From: Amorphochlora amoebiformis
Taxonomy: Eukaryota; Cercozoa; Chlorarachniophyceae
DNA length: 64,000 nucleotides
Assembly: GCA_054601695.1 (NCBI GenBank)
Contig: BAAHQB010000088.1
Coordinates: forward strand, 372,001 to 436,000
Direction of reading: 5' to 3'
Shown: positions 1 through 22,854 of the stretch, in pieces
How the letters are laid out: every line of letters starts with the position of its first letter
How positions within the stretch are numbered: position 1 is the first letter of the stretch
Program-made: the position numbers and the translations under genes
The notes under the pieces: generated by a model
The model's input: only the letters and a program-made list of their open reading frames with translations
Database searches by the model: none
Told to the model about the DNA's origin: nothing

Positions 1-61
1 TTTATACATACATGTTACATTGGTAAGTATGATGTCCGTGGACATAGAGGTGTTGATGTAC

Positions 62-127
<66 letters not shown>

Positions 128-520
128 GTAATATATATACCAATGTATATATATATATATATATATATAAATGTTTTATATATTCATTTACACATACATG
201 TTAAGTTTGTAAGTATGATATACGCTAGTATTTCTAGTGTTATTCTGATCATTATTTTGATTGCTATTATTTTCATTATCATTATATCTAATCATTATTA
301 CTGTTGTATTTATATTAGTATTTGTTGTTATTATATTTATCAATTATAATTAGTATTACAAACGTTCACATATATATATATATAGAAATATATATATATA
401 TATATATATATATTCCTGTAACATATGCAAACATGTTTACGATATTGCGGTTAAATGTTTCGCCACGATATTACGGTTAAATAAACCACAACATAATTCT
501 AAAAATTATCACACTTTTAG
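1..520. repeat. Upstream intron/flank: (TA)n and short echo repeats
   Basis: No exon could be supported here. The stretch has (TA)n arrays at about 63-175 and 370-415 and an ATT-rich segment at 230-350. Two short near-duplications are visible: an ACATG...GTAAGTATGAT block at about 8-33 and again at 191-220, and ACGATATTGCGGTTAAAT-type text near 438-455 and 463-481. GTAAGTAT at 22-29 is a perfect donor, so an exon could end at the window edge, but I cannot show it. Confidence 0.5.
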
Positions 521-1195
521 ATCCCCGACGGCCTCAACGTCCTAATTCGCGAATCTGGCGCTTCAGACAGAGACGGGAAAGGTCGTCCTAGCCTAATCTC
601 AACCCTAATCGCAGCCCTAACCCTAACCCTACCCCTAATCGCAACCCTAACTCTTAACCTAAACTAACCCAACCTAACTCGCCTATCCGACGCAATCTCA
701 TATCTCCAGCCTTAATCCAAGCATATCCAAACCATATCCGTGTGATTCTAGCTCTAACCCCGAGAGCCCTCTGAATTTCCACATTTCTTAAGACACGAGT
801 AGCGGTGTTTCTGGAACGTTCGTTCACTGCTTTTCCGGAATTTTTCTGTTTTTGGATTGTGCTGTTTCTCTGGAATTTTCCTTCTATTGTTTTGGATTGG
901 CTGTTTCTTGGAGTCCTCCTCGTCTCTGAAGATTGGAATTATCCTGCTAGGCAATCCTGCGTCGGTCAAGGAGGACTTCAAGAAGCTTCTAGAAGACACA
1001 AAATTCTCACTCTCTCCGCGCGGAGATCACCACTACTCGCTGCGCATGGTTGAGGTGAGCCGCACGTGTGTGATGAGAGCGCAGGGTAGAAAGAGGGGAG
1101 TGGGGAAAGGGAGAGGGTGAAACGGGAAGACAGGGGGAGAAAAGAGCCAAAAAGAACCAAAAAGAGCCCTCTTGTTCTCTTTTTTTTCCTCCTTG

Positions 1196-1232
<37 letters not shown>

Positions 1233-1305
1233 GCCCGGAATGGGCCTATCTATCAGTGGGTCTCTTCCCTCTCTCGGCGAGTAAAAATTATGTAAAGGTA
1301 TATGT

Positions 1306-1349
<44 letters not shown>

Positions 1350-1463
1350 ATGTGAACTTTCAAATATTCACATATCAGTCTCTTGCTTACGGGTCTGTTC
1401 CTGTTCTACTAGATGATGATATGGAGGTACTTTAAATATGTCTGTGTATGTATATTGTATATG

Positions 1464-1540
<77 letters not shown>

Positions 1541-1834
1541 TATATATATGTATTACATATATATACATATATATAAATATCTTCTACTAGCTGATGATAT
1601 GAAGGTACTTTAAGTATGTCTGCTCGCATACTGTTGATGTTTGTATACATATGTATACATATGTATGAATGTATATTATTTAATGTATATTATATTATAT
1701 ATATATATATATACATATATATATGTATATCTTCCTACTAGATGATGATACTTTAATATGTCTGTTCTCATACTGTTAATATATGTATTACATATGTATG
1801 TATGTATATTATGTATTATATAATGTACATATAT

Positions 1835-1891
<57 letters not shown>

Positions 1892-1942
1892 GTTCTACTA
1901 GATGATGACATGGAGGTACTTAAATACCTCTGTTCACATACC

Positions 1943-2001
<59 letters not shown>

Positions 2002-2900
2002 AATTTATAATATATATGTATATATATATATATATGTGTGTGTGTATTATATACACATATACATATACATATATATATATATATATGTACATATATATAT
2101 ATATATGTATACGTTGATACATGTATATAACATATATTACATAGCCTCACGATCCTAACCCCTATGTGCATGTCCACATGGCCAATATACACAATCTCAA
2201 ACTTCTAAACCTCCATGTACATGTTTACACGGCCACTATACACGATCTACTTTTAAATCCCTACACAGCCATATAAAGATTTACACGGCCGCTAAGCATG
2301 CTCTTGTGAACTCCAAACCCCTCTTAAGTACATGTTTCACACATACGCTATTGTACACATGCTACATACATGTACGCATGCTACATACATGTTTACATGC
2401 TACATACATGTATGCATGCTACATACATGTTTATACAAAACGCTATACATGCTCTCATAGGTTCCAAACCGCTATGTATACGTTTATACATGCCGGTATA
2501 CACATGCTCATGACGACCTCTTCACCCCTATGTACATGTTTACACGGCCACCATACATGTTTCCTTGAGTTTCTATACCTATGTACATATTATTCACATG
2601 GCCACTGTACATGATCTCAGGGCTCCTAACCCGAAATGTACATGTTTACATGGCCGATATACATGTTCTCATGACTTCCTGACCTGCTAGACATGATATT
2701 TAGAATTTTCCACTGTATATATACTCTCACGATTGCTAAACCCTTCTGTAAATATTGACATAACCACTATGTATGACCTCATCACTTCCAAAACCAACCC
2801 AATGTATATGTTTACACGGCTACTGTGCGTGGTATTATTACTTCAAAAACCTCTATGCACATGCTTTCACGACCACTATAGCCTTGGTTTCATGTATGCC

Positions 2901-2950
<50 letters not shown>

Positions 2951-2988
2951 AGAACTACATATTAATGTGTACATATATACTACGTATC

Positions 2989-3023
<35 letters not shown>

Positions 3024-3240
3024 CGGTTTACATCCCAGCCGTACTTTGGACATACAAAGCATGACTACGCCATTTTTATCCCAGAGAACCAGGTTCTAAA
3101 AACGATTGGAAGCAAGAGGGAGAACGAGAGAGAGAAAAGAGAAAGAAAGAGAGAAGAGAGGGAGATAAAGAGAGAGAGAGAAAGAAACGAGGGTAAGAGA
3201 GAAAGTAGAGAGAAGAAAGAGAGATCGAGGGAAGAGAGGA

Positions 3241-3333
<93 letters not shown>

Positions 3334-3457
3334 AAAGAGAGAGAGAGAGAGAAGAGAAAGAAACGGACACATAGACTCAAAGAGACACAGAGAGAAGAGG
3401 AAAAAAAAAAAACAGTAATCCTAATGCTAACCTTACCGTCAGGGTTAGGGTTAGGAG

Positions 3458-3495
<38 letters not shown>

Positions 3496-3883
3496 TAAAC
3501 ATTATATACACATTTATATAATATATTTGTTCACTCAAGTATGTCTATATTTGTACAGTTAGATTCCGAACCTTAATCCTAACCCTAAACTGAATAGGCC
3601 GGGCGGTCCCTTCAGATCTTGCAGCAAAACGTGAGCGTTTCTCAGGCAAAGGCAATTTTGAGACATAGTGGAAAAAAGCTTGTGGAATGTTCTCGGAGTA
3701 TGGAGAGATTCGTTGGGTAAGGGACACCGTTGTGAGTGTGTGTGTGTGTGATACATTTGGAAGTGATGTGTTGATTTGTGTATGTGTTTCATTTTTTTGG
3801 AGTTGTATGTGTAGGTGGATGTGTTTATGTGCTTTGGCATGTATGTGTGAATATATGTATGTGTATATATGTTTAAGATATGC

Positions 3884-3956
<73 letters not shown>

Positions 3957-4194
3957 ATACATGTAGTACGTGACATACATAGGTAACGCAACATATTAAC
4001 AAGGAATACATGAATATCTTTCACACACATGTTTACGCACCATACCATTACCAGACCGCTCTCTCACACGCGTAAGTATCTTCACGTAGACTATACACAT
4101 ACCCACACGCATCCCACGCTCCATCAGATGCACCCTGAGGGCCGCCATCAAACTAAGTAAAGATCACGATGCTGCTATTCTCTCCGAGATCTAA
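521..4194 (+). CDS. Exostosin-like (GT47) glycosyltransferase, 3' part, spliced
   Basis: Predicted exons: 521-581, 951-1054, 1379-1426, 3039-3092, 3616-3716, 4128-4194 (TAA 4192-4194); 144 codons plus stop, all phases compatible, upstream exons outside the window. The second and third exons give residues resembling the exostosin core: KFSLSPRGD (about 38-46) followed by [16 protein letters not shown] (56-71), which matches the family pattern of a 'CPRG' motif then 'a..aGcvPVll.D'. The next exon gives [10 protein letters not shown], comparable with the family's 'dw..fsv.ipE' segment. Known family members are Golgi type II membrane enzymes that transfer sugars to glycans; the N-terminal anchor would lie upstream. 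The last two exons are less family-like. Exon 3039-3092 could instead run on into the GA tract to a donor near 3193. The third intron holds three echoes of the exon 1379-1426 donor. The gene is convergent with the next gene. Confidence 0.75.
1578..1945 (+). repeat. Three echoes of an exon 3' end plus donor in the exostosin intron
   Basis: The exon end at 1405-1440 (TACTAGATGATGATATGGAG then GTACTT) reappears degenerately near 1581-1640, 1733-1800 and 1891-1945, each with the following intron text (TATGTCTG..., CATACTGTT...) and each separated by (TA)n. Copies keep or lose the GT donor; the last keeps GGAG/GTACTT. Confidence 0.85.
2120..2900 (+). repeat. Degenerate ~60-bp minisatellite in exostosin intron
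   Basis: About ten diverged units built on CTATGTACATGTTTACACGG followed by CCACTATACATG and TCTCATGACTTCC. The unit contains the palindrome TACATGTA and is unrelated to the flanking TA arrays. No coding potential seen. Confidence 0.75.
3114..3395 (+). repeat. (GA)n low-complexity tract in exostosin intron
   Basis: Purine-only GA/GAA tract just after exon 3039-3092. Open frames through it in several phases are Arg/Glu or Ser/Leu repeats and are not treated as genes. Confidence 0.9.
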
Positions 4195-4539
4195 GAAACG
4201 ACCCTCACGCCATAAGGTCTTAATATCTCTCTAAATCTCCAAAAATCTCCAAAAATCTCTTGCGAACTCTCTGAAGAGTTTTCCTCCGCCGACAATCGTC
4301 TCTGTCTTCTCTTTTTGTCTTTGTATGTCTCTATTTTGTTGTGTAATATATATATACATATATATTTACATATATACACATATATCTTGATATGATATAA
4401 TATAAATATATATATATATATGTATATACATATACATATATCCATGTGAATACAGACGTATATATGTATATATATATATATATATATATGCGTGTACATA
4501 TTGTATACATACATATATATACATATATATATATATATG

Positions 4540-4588
<49 letters not shown>

Positions 4589-4734
4589 ACATATATATAT
4601 ATATACATTATAATACATACATACATATTTACATTTATATATGTACATAATATATATACACAACATAATTCAATGTACATAATACACATGCGTATGTAAT
4701 ATATCCATATATAAATAAATAAATATGATAATCG

Positions 4735-5290
4735 TGAATTATTTTGATGAACCCTTAACCCTCAGGGCCAAATAGTATTAACGAGCGCGCTGTTTAACTA
4801 CGAATACCAACGAAAAATAACGACTATACGTTTGACAGAAACTTCAAATGTCTGTGCTGGAGCGCAATTAAACTTTCAATTATAGTTTTGGACTACACAG
4901 TGAATTCAGATTACTAAATTAAATACATTCGTTATTCTAGTTGTACACTAGTTATTGAGTATTAGTGACCGGTTAGTAAAGTCGACAATATTATCTAGAT
5001 TATGTACCCTAGCTGTTGATAGTCTAGATAGTAGTACTTGGTAGCCTCTTGCCCGGCTATAGCTGTTTCTGGTATATCTTTCTATTCTAACTAGTCTAAG
5101 CTACTAGCTAGCTACTAGAGCTAGTTCTAGTCTTAAATGGTGTACACACACTGGACATCTAGACTCGTATACCATTTCATTTGTCAACAACTTCTGCAGG
5201 GCTCTAGACTTGAAGCCAGTTGCAATCAGATTTTGAACGAACGTGGTGGACTGTTGCTAGTGTTGAAGGACAGTTCGCCATGATCAGTGG
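4735..5290. other. CTAG-rich island between convergent gene ends
   Basis: A (TA)n-poor segment dense in CTAG, TCTAGA and ACTAGT (for example around 4940-5180). It fills the gap between the stop of the exostosin-like gene (4194) and the stop of the membrane-protein gene (5335). No open frame with family resemblance. 4195-4734 is transcript tail and (TA)n. Three similar islands occur at the other convergent gaps. Confidence 0.8.
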
Positions 5291-5334
5291 GAATTGCAAG
5301 TTTACCTAGTTTACTGCCGGCCTAACTCACAAGG

Positions 5335-5452
5335 TCAAGCCTCCCCGATTTTTATCGAGCTTTTAAGACTGTTGCTAGTCTTGAGGTCCGGTCGCAAGCT
5401 AGCGCTACTGGTACTCCTGGAACCAACCTTATGCACAAATATGTATAAATGC

Positions 5453-5505
<53 letters not shown>

Positions 5506-5695
5506 CTGTAATACTTATGAGAGAGTTATGTATACGTTTTATGCAGGGCCGCGCAGTACATGCATTTAAAAATACACACATATACACACTATGTGTATGT
5601 ACATATATATATGTGTATATATGTACATATATGTGTGCATATGTAAATACATGTGGATTACATGTGTACTATGTGTATACGTGTGTGTGTATGTT

Positions 5696-5733
<38 letters not shown>

Positions 5734-5867
5734 TTACATATATATACATATATGCCTATGTATAGGATATAAGCATGTATTTATACAAAAAATACCCGCG
5801 TAAAATAGATATACATATATACATATATGTATATATTTACGTATATATTATATAAATATTGTGCACA

Positions 5868-5905
<38 letters not shown>

Positions 5906-5963
5906 TTAAATTTTTCTGTATAATATTCATATATATAAATATATATATATATATACATAATAT

Positions 5964-6008
<45 letters not shown>

Positions 6009-6059
6009 ATATATGTATATGCACACGCACATAGACATATGGTATACATATATATGTAT

Positions 6060-6093
<34 letters not shown>

Positions 6094-6654
6094 GATACAT
6101 ATATATACATATATATCCTACGTTATTAATTTACTCTGAATGCATTCAAATATTTGAGTACAAAAATATCTTTTTTTTTTACTTGAGCGGTGAGAGTAAG
6201 CAGCTCGTCGAAGAGCATGCTTATATACGACTCGCTCGGAGAAGTCTGTATACATATTATTAGTATACAAATATATCAACATACTTATACAAACATATAA
6301 TATACCTATACAAAATAGCGTATATGTGTCAATAAATAAGTTAACATATATCTTAATATATATTTGTATATATGTATATACGTATATAACCAAATTTATA
6401 TATTTGTACACATAGATTTATACTTCTATATATATATATATGTATATATAATATTTGTTCTTTATTTATACGTATATTTATACACATATATATATATGTA
6501 TATTATATATCTATATATATATATGTATATATATGTACATTCATTTCATGTAATATATATATACATTTATGCATATATATATATATATATATATGTACTT
6601 ATTTACACATTTATATATTAATTCATTTACTTCCAATATGTTTACATAGTTTAC

Positions 6655-6692
<38 letters not shown>

Positions 6693-7036
6693 ACACATAT
6701 ATATATATATATATACACATATATAAATATACATGTAATTTCATTTTCTAAATTCATATATTTATACAATCATTTACATAACATATATATATATATATCT
6801 GTATCTATATATATATATATATAGAGTATATATATATATATCAAGTATAACATAATGGATATATTATAACCTTAAGCAAAGTACAATCCTTAACCTCCCC
6901 CTCCATCTCTTCCCGTATATTATCCCTGCAAAAAATAATATCAAACACATTCAATTTATATATATATATATATATAAAGAAATTTATATATAAATAGATA
7001 TGTCTACACATATATACGTAAACGTAAATAAACATA

Positions 7037-7084
<48 letters not shown>

Positions 7085-7599
7085 TATACATATGTATACA
7101 TATATATATATATATGTAGATACATGTATATGTATCGCACACATACGTACACCCAAAGCTATATGCCGCTATTAAAACCCTAACCCTAACCCTGAGCCCA
7201 AAGTCCTAAATCTACTCCAGGGTCAGGGTTAGGATTGAGAGAGAGAGAGAGAGAGAGGGTCAGCATTACGCCTTTCAATCCTGGAAACCGATTTTACTAG
7301 ATTTAGAACAAATATTTTGGCGCTCAGGAATGCGTGACCACATGCCATGTCACAGTTAGGATACCGAGTTACCAGTGTCCTGGCCGAAGCTTTTGTAGAT
7401 ATTCAAGCCGACTTAATAACAAATTTTCGATCCTGTGTGGGTTAGATTTAGGTATATGTGTGTACACTTCACAGATGCGCAATGCATTTGCACCAATAAA
7501 TATGCATGTAATTAAATGTATTTACAGGTATATAATAATATACATATAATATATCTACATATATACATATATATGTATATATATATATATAACTCTCTC

Positions 7600-7631
<32 letters not shown>

Positions 7632-7667
7632 ATTATGTGTATATATATTTACAGATACTCTTAATGC

Positions 7668-7698
<31 letters not shown>

Positions 7699-8168
7699 TA
7701 TATATATATATAATATATATACCTATATATAATATATAAAAATATATATATGTATTTATACATATTCTGTCTTTATACACACACAAACATATATATATAT
7801 TTATGTATATATATATATATATATATATACATAGCGGCACAAAATGACTTAGGTAAGGGTAAGCGAGAGGATGGGTTACGTGTTCATGCAAGTGGGTTAG
7901 AGTTAGTGGTTTGGTTTTTTTGGGTAGCGTTTGGGTTGGGGTTAATTAGGGTTAGAGTTGGGTTAGGGTTTGGGTCGTGGTTAGGGTTTGTGTTATGGTT
8001 AGGGTTGGGATTAGGTTATTGTTAGGTTTGAGGACCGTTTGAGCTGTGTCTTTTTTTGTCTTAGTTCATCGCGGAACTACATGTGTATGTACATGATTGA
8101 TTTTGTGAATGTGGGGGAATGGATGTGTATGTAATATATATATATATATATATATGTACGTATATGTA

Positions 8169-8205
<37 letters not shown>

Positions 8206-8336
8206 CATATGTTGATGTAGTGATACATGTATTTATACATATATAAATATATATTTATATATATATATATATATATATCAATATATATATATATATATAT
8301 ATAATATACATATGTTGATGTAGTGATACATCTATT

Positions 8337-8367
<31 letters not shown>

Positions 8368-8602
8368 TGTGTATAAATATGTTATAGACAGATATGTATA
8401 AGTTTCGTATGTATAATATATAAATACAAAATTTATATATATATATATATAAACATATTTACATATACATATATGTATGTACATGTGTATATACATACAT
8501 GTCTATATTGTATCAGGAGTATTAATATACGTATATATTGATGCAATTCAATATGTTGATGTTTCTTGTTGATACTTTTCAAATTCAGATGTTTAAGTTT
8601 AC

Positions 8603-8642
<40 letters not shown>

Positions 8643-8645
8643 TCT

Positions 8646-8690
<45 letters not shown>

Positions 8691-8721
8691 ATATATTTAT
8701 ATATATACCTATATATTATAT

Positions 8722-8754
<33 letters not shown>

Positions 8755-8916
8755 AATATAATATTATGTACGTAGGTACATATCGTAATATATATATATA
8801 CATATATATATACATATATATACATGTAATATTATGTGTATGTTCAGATGTATGTATGTAAATATTTTTACGTACGTGTATGTATGTAGATACATGTAGC
8901 TGTATCTAATAATATA

Positions 8917-8975
<59 letters not shown>

Positions 8976-9891
8976 ATATATATAGACATATAGATATATA
9001 GATATCTATCTATACATATAAATATATATATTATACATTACGTATATATATATATTATATATATATATATATATGTATATATTGTATATACGTATACAAA
9101 TGCGTACAACATACAATGCGTATATCATACATAAATATTTGTATTTTACACTACATATATATATCAACGCATTAATATGTATACATTACACAATTTGACC
9201 TTCTTAACTACTGAAGCTAAGAATATTAGCGCTAATCCGCTGCCACATAGCACACCTACCAATACTTTGACCCTGTGCCTATATCGAAAAATCAAAGAAA
9301 TTATTCTACATACACATATATATATATATATATATATAGATGTAATTTTCCAAAGGAAAATCAGGGTAATAGGATTCCACAATGTATCCCAAATGGTCTG
9401 GTATACATTTATTAAATCACCCCCTCCCAAATCCAAGAATTCGTTCAAGACCTAACCTTCAACCGTTACAAACCTGTTGATTAACTTCATGGGCGTTCGC
9501 AACATCTTGATCATTACTCCGAGTCCTAATTGTCACCACAAACACCTCCATCTCACAAGTAAACAAATGGGGTCAATTAATATGGTTCAAATGGGTTAGG
9601 CATTGCATTGATTTGTGGAGAACAAGAAATGCCAATCTGGAATAAAAATTCAGTCTTTGGACTGATCTACATAATTTCCGCCGTACAAATCATTTTGGGC
9701 ACAGTTATGGGCGGATTCAGGTTACAATCACCGCTCTCACTCTCACGCCCCGCGAAAAACAGACCTGATTCTTTCTCCGAGAACTTAGCAGCCTCTATTG
9801 CGGCCTCCTTCATCCTCTTCATCTGTATCCGCGTGATATACCTCCCACCAGGCCGCTCGACAGGGAGGGCAAATTTCCTGACAGCCGCCAT
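5335..9891 (-). CDS. Orphan single-pass membrane protein, 7 exons, 178 aa
   Basis: Exons (5' to 3'): 9765-9891, 9474-9525, 9192-9278, 7373-7432, 6871-6925, 6183-6245, 5335-5427; 537 nt, ATG at 9889-9891, TGA at 5335-5337. Every junction has AG/GT borders and matching phase. The protein starts with a basic segment ([18 protein letters not shown]), continues with an amphipathic Lys/Ala-rich helix, has one clear hydrophobic span at about 65-84 ([20 protein letters not shown]) bounded by Lys/Arg, and ends in a Ser-rich tail (about 150-178). I do not recognise the family. An N-terminal basic stretch plus one membrane span would fit an organelle inner-membrane protein, but that is inference. The third exon could alternatively read through to TGA at 9164, giving a 97-aa form. 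It shares a 204-bp 5' region with the succinyl-CoA ligase gene. Confidence 0.65.
7850..8035. repeat. TTAGGG-family interstitial tract in intron
   Basis: Degenerate GGGTTAGG text on the plus strand inside the large intron 7433-9191 of the minus-strand membrane-protein gene; a smaller CCCTAA patch lies at about 7173-7215. The rest of this intron is (TA)n with no exon I can support. Confidence 0.8.
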
Positions 9892-10095
9892 TAGGGCCGA
9901 AAAATATTTCACAAACGGTTAGTATAAGTGTGTTTCGATATCGGTATATCTAATATTATTATTCACTTATACTATCGCATTGATGTTTTGCATATGTACT
10001 TAGATATTCAAACATCCGAGAATATATTTTCGGTTAACTCGACTTAAGGGCCCGCCAGCAGATTTCGTGGCTGCCCCCCAGGCTCTTCAACGGTG
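9892..10095. promoter_or_regulatory. Bidirectional 5' region with 10-bp inverted repeat
   Basis: Only 204 bp separate the minus-strand ATG (9891) from the plus-strand ATG (10096), so both promoters must lie here or overlap the first exons. A perfect inverted repeat, AGTATAAGTG at 9921-9930 and CACTTATACT at 9964-9973, sits in the middle. It is a candidate binding site; no TATA box can be assigned with confidence. Confidence 0.65.
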
Positions 10096-19653
<9,558 letters not shown>

Positions 19654-19739
19654 GCTACTAGTAAATATTGTGCAAGCCTAACATATGACAAGACTCAAGT
19701 TCAGTGCTGCATTATCTCAATTTATATCCCGTCGATAAA

Positions 19740-20330
19740 TTCTTTTATATTATCATTATAGTATCTTGAGTATATTATAGATTCTTCTAGATATTATCTC
19801 TTCTTAGTATTTTCTAGAGCTATGAGAGATTACGGATCGTCTAGATCTACTAGATCTAGATCTGAAACATCTAGACACATCTAGTGTGTTGTGTACTCTG
19901 GTACTAGATATACTCTAGATACTTACACAAACACAAGACACAGTCTAGACAGTAGACACACACACTAGCTAGACTAGACTAGTAGATACTAGAGATACTT
20001 CATTAGTACTTGGCATTTACTGCCGCCGCGACTTACTGCAGTTACTTCACTATCCAGTGTAGCAGATTCATACACATCTACTAGAGATCTAGATGAGATA
20101 TATAGTATGGATAGACTAGATAGATCGGTCGTGATGTTGAGTCTTTTGACTAGTATCTAGAGTGAATACTGAGGCTGAGAAACATTTATTATATTGACAT
20201 TATTAATATGCAGTAAGCTCGCCTAACTATAGCTAGACGGCCTAACTGCTTAGATCTAGAGGATCCGAACTAATGATCTACAAATACAGATTTCAATTCA
20301 AGTTCGAACATCTGGGAAAGTGTACTTGAG
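19740..20330. other. CTAG-rich island between convergent gene ends
   Basis: Dense TCTAGA/CTAGATCTAG text from about 19795 to 20260, lying between the succinyl-CoA ligase stop (19653) and the HSF stop (21469). Almost free of (TA)n and without a supportable open frame. Confidence 0.85.
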
Positions 20331-20461
20331 CTTCGGCTGTGCTGCATATGCTGGATGTTACAAATGTGTATGTGTATTCTTTTACACATTCTAATACATA
20401 TCAAATATGTTACATGTGCACATATTCAAATATGTATATGTCTATTTTCATACATTATGTA

Positions 20462-20501
<40 letters not shown>

Positions 20502-20532
20502 ACATGTATACACCCCAGTAGATATATATATT

Positions 20533-20563
<31 letters not shown>

Positions 20564-20595
20564 TGCTAATATATATACATATATACAAACGTGTA

Positions 20596-20646
<51 letters not shown>

Positions 20647-20986
20647 TTATAATATATATATATATATATATATTATATAATGTGCATTGCATGTTCATTT
20701 ATATATTTTATGTAGATGATATATATTTATATATATATATACATATATATATATTATATATATATATATATATATAAGATGTGCATTGTATGTTCATTAT
20801 ACATTATTTAGGTGTATAGAATCTATTTCTCTCTTATTTTGGTTCCCTTACTCTTTCATATAAAATTATATCTATTACCTATCAACAATGTTAATTGTTT
20901 TACAAAGAAATAAGTATATATGTGTGTACATATAAGTATACATATATATATATATATACATATATATATTATATATATAAATATAT

Positions 20987-21043
<57 letters not shown>

Positions 21044-21354
21044 TACATACATGTGTATATGTGTGTATAAATATTATATATATATATATATATAATATAT
21101 ATGCATATATATATTATATATATATGCATGTACATACATATGTGTTTGTGTATATGTCAAATACAAACACATATACATATGTAGACTTATATATATATAT
21201 ATATATATGTATATATAATATAAATATATAGATATATATATATATGTATAAAATATACATATATATAGTATATTCATATATACTATATAAAATATATATG
21301 CATATATTGTATAGATATATAAGGCACTTAAATATATACATGCATATTATATAT

Positions 21355-21397
<43 letters not shown>

Positions 21398-21440
21398 CAT
21401 AGGTATCTATGAACATATGAGTGCCATATATGCACGTAAA
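20331..21440. repeat. (TA)n-dense intergenic stretch
   Basis: Between the CTAG island and the HSF gene. (TA)n arrays alternate with short ATG/ACATAT-rich text, including a direct repeat of ATGTGCATTGCATGTTCATT (about 20680-20700 and 20780-20800). No gene seen. Confidence 0.7.
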
Positions 21441-21468
21441 TGTAATACCTCATGCGGATTGAACTTGA

Positions 21469-22749
21469 TTAAGGGTTGGTTGACGAACTTCGCACTTCCG
21501 GACTAACCTGCGGGATCATAAAGTCCAGCGAGTCTTGATCGCCGTTCGTGTAACCACTCCCGCGTGTAGAAACTGGCGACGGCAATCCAAGCTCCGATAT
21601 TCCGGTCTTGTTCTCGATCAAAGTTGGGCGATCGAACAAGGAGGGGAAATCTCCAGGGGAAGGCAGAGAGGAGGACATGACGCCTGCACCAATCTCGCTG
21701 ACAGCGGGTTGCTGGTTGCCCAGTAACGCTACCTCTGTTTTTTGCCGCTTGGTGCTTAACGACGGCATTTCGTTAGGAGTTCTCTTCTCCCCTGACATAC
21801 TTGGAATAGGCGGAAGCTTGTCCAAATCAGCGTCCGGGAGCTCCCGAATCGTCGCAGTAGACTTGCCGAACATGTTGCTGGAGGATTCGGAATTCGTCCC
21901 TGGAGGGGCGCTGAGCATGGCGGGGGATGGGGCGCTCATGTGTGACATCATGAGGCCTTGGATATCTATCGGCGCTTGCGGAGGTACTGGGGGCATGGGT
22001 CCGATACCCGTGCCCATTCCTCCTCCGGGGTACACAAATTTGGATTGATTCATGGTGGATTGTAGGTGTGGAAAGGAGTTGGAGTTCCGAGTGGCGAAGT
22101 TGGTAACCATCATTAAGATCTGGTGCTGGACCGTCCAGATCTGCTTGTACTGTTCCTTTAGCTGTTTCACTTCCTTTTGGAGTTCCGCCACAATTTGCTT
22201 GGTGTTGGATGCTGGGAGTGCAAACAGAAATTTGACATGATCTCAGGTCCCAACGGTGCGTGCGAAAGTGGGTATCATATTACTTTCTGATGTCTTCTTC
22301 TTGATGAGGACCAGCTTGTCCTTTTGGCCACGCTTGAAGTTCTTATGTTTGAAGTATGCATCGGTGGACATATTCGCAGTGCGCTTCTTGAATCCATAGA
22401 AGTTCAGCTGGGTTAAGAGAATGTTAGACAATCAAATTTGGAAAGTTAGCCGAGGTGACCTGTCGCACAAAGCTGGAGAAACAGTTGGTGCGGAAGTAGT
22501 TTGGCAATACTTCCGTGGAAAACTGATGCTGCTTCTTGACGACGAATGCGTCTCCCTTGGGGGTCCACGATATGATATCGTCAGTCTTGTTGTCGTTGAC
22601 CATCTACGGAGGGGGGAAAAATACGTTCAAAAGGTATTCCGACATACTTTTCAAGTAAAAACTACCTCGTAAGTCTTCAACAAGAAGGGAGGGACCGGCT
22701 TCTCCTCCTCTGACTGCGAATCATTATCGTCCTTGGCGTTCTTGCGCAT
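21469..22749 (-). CDS. HSF: Heat shock factor (HSF-type) transcription factor, 364 aa
   Basis: Exons: 22666-22749, 22460-22603, 22284-22407, 21469-22211; 1095 nt, ATG 22747-22749, TAA 21469-21471. Residues about 18-115 form the HSF DNA-binding domain: PPFLLKTYE (20-28), DDIISWTPKGDAFVV, the hallmark SFVRQ joined across an intron to LNFYGFKK (about 72-84), then AYFKHKNFKRGQKDKLVLIKKK-type wing sequence. Residues 124-156 are the hydrophobic heptad oligomerisation region (AELQKEVKQLKEQYKQIW...). The C-terminal half is Ser/Pro/Met-rich and disordered-looking, as expected of an activation/regulatory region. HSFs are nuclear trimeric regulators of heat-shock genes. Introns are only 52-72 bp and free of (TA)n, unlike the neighbouring metabolic genes. 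Divergent with the ferredoxin gene, only 105 bp between start codons. Confidence 0.96.
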
Positions 22750-22854
22750 TGCAGATGGGGGTTGCAGCCACAGGCAGGGCCGGTTGTCTCTTAAAACTGA
22801 ACGCTATGTCACGCAGTGTCACTTTGTGCACTTCACTGGTCATCCTCCGTGACA
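22750..22854. promoter_or_regulatory. 105-bp shared 5' region of HSF and ferredoxin genes
   Basis: The two start codons are 105 bp apart on opposite strands. The segment is GC-richer than its surroundings, without (TA)n. I looked for an nGAAnnTTCn heat-shock element and found no convincing one. Untranslated leaders must be very short or overlap the opposite gene. Confidence 0.6.

Noticed and set aside
7355-7440. Plus-strand segment [20 protein letters not shown] between splice-like borders
   Set aside because: No compatible plus-strand neighbours; minus-strand exon 7373-7432 fits the phase of both adjoining exons.
9608-9922. Plus-strand 104-codon frame with hydrophobic stretches
   Set aside because: Antisense to the first exon of the minus-strand membrane protein, whose seven exons join in phase.
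21608-22048. Plus-strand frame of 146 codons
   Set aside because: Antisense to the last exon of the HSF gene.
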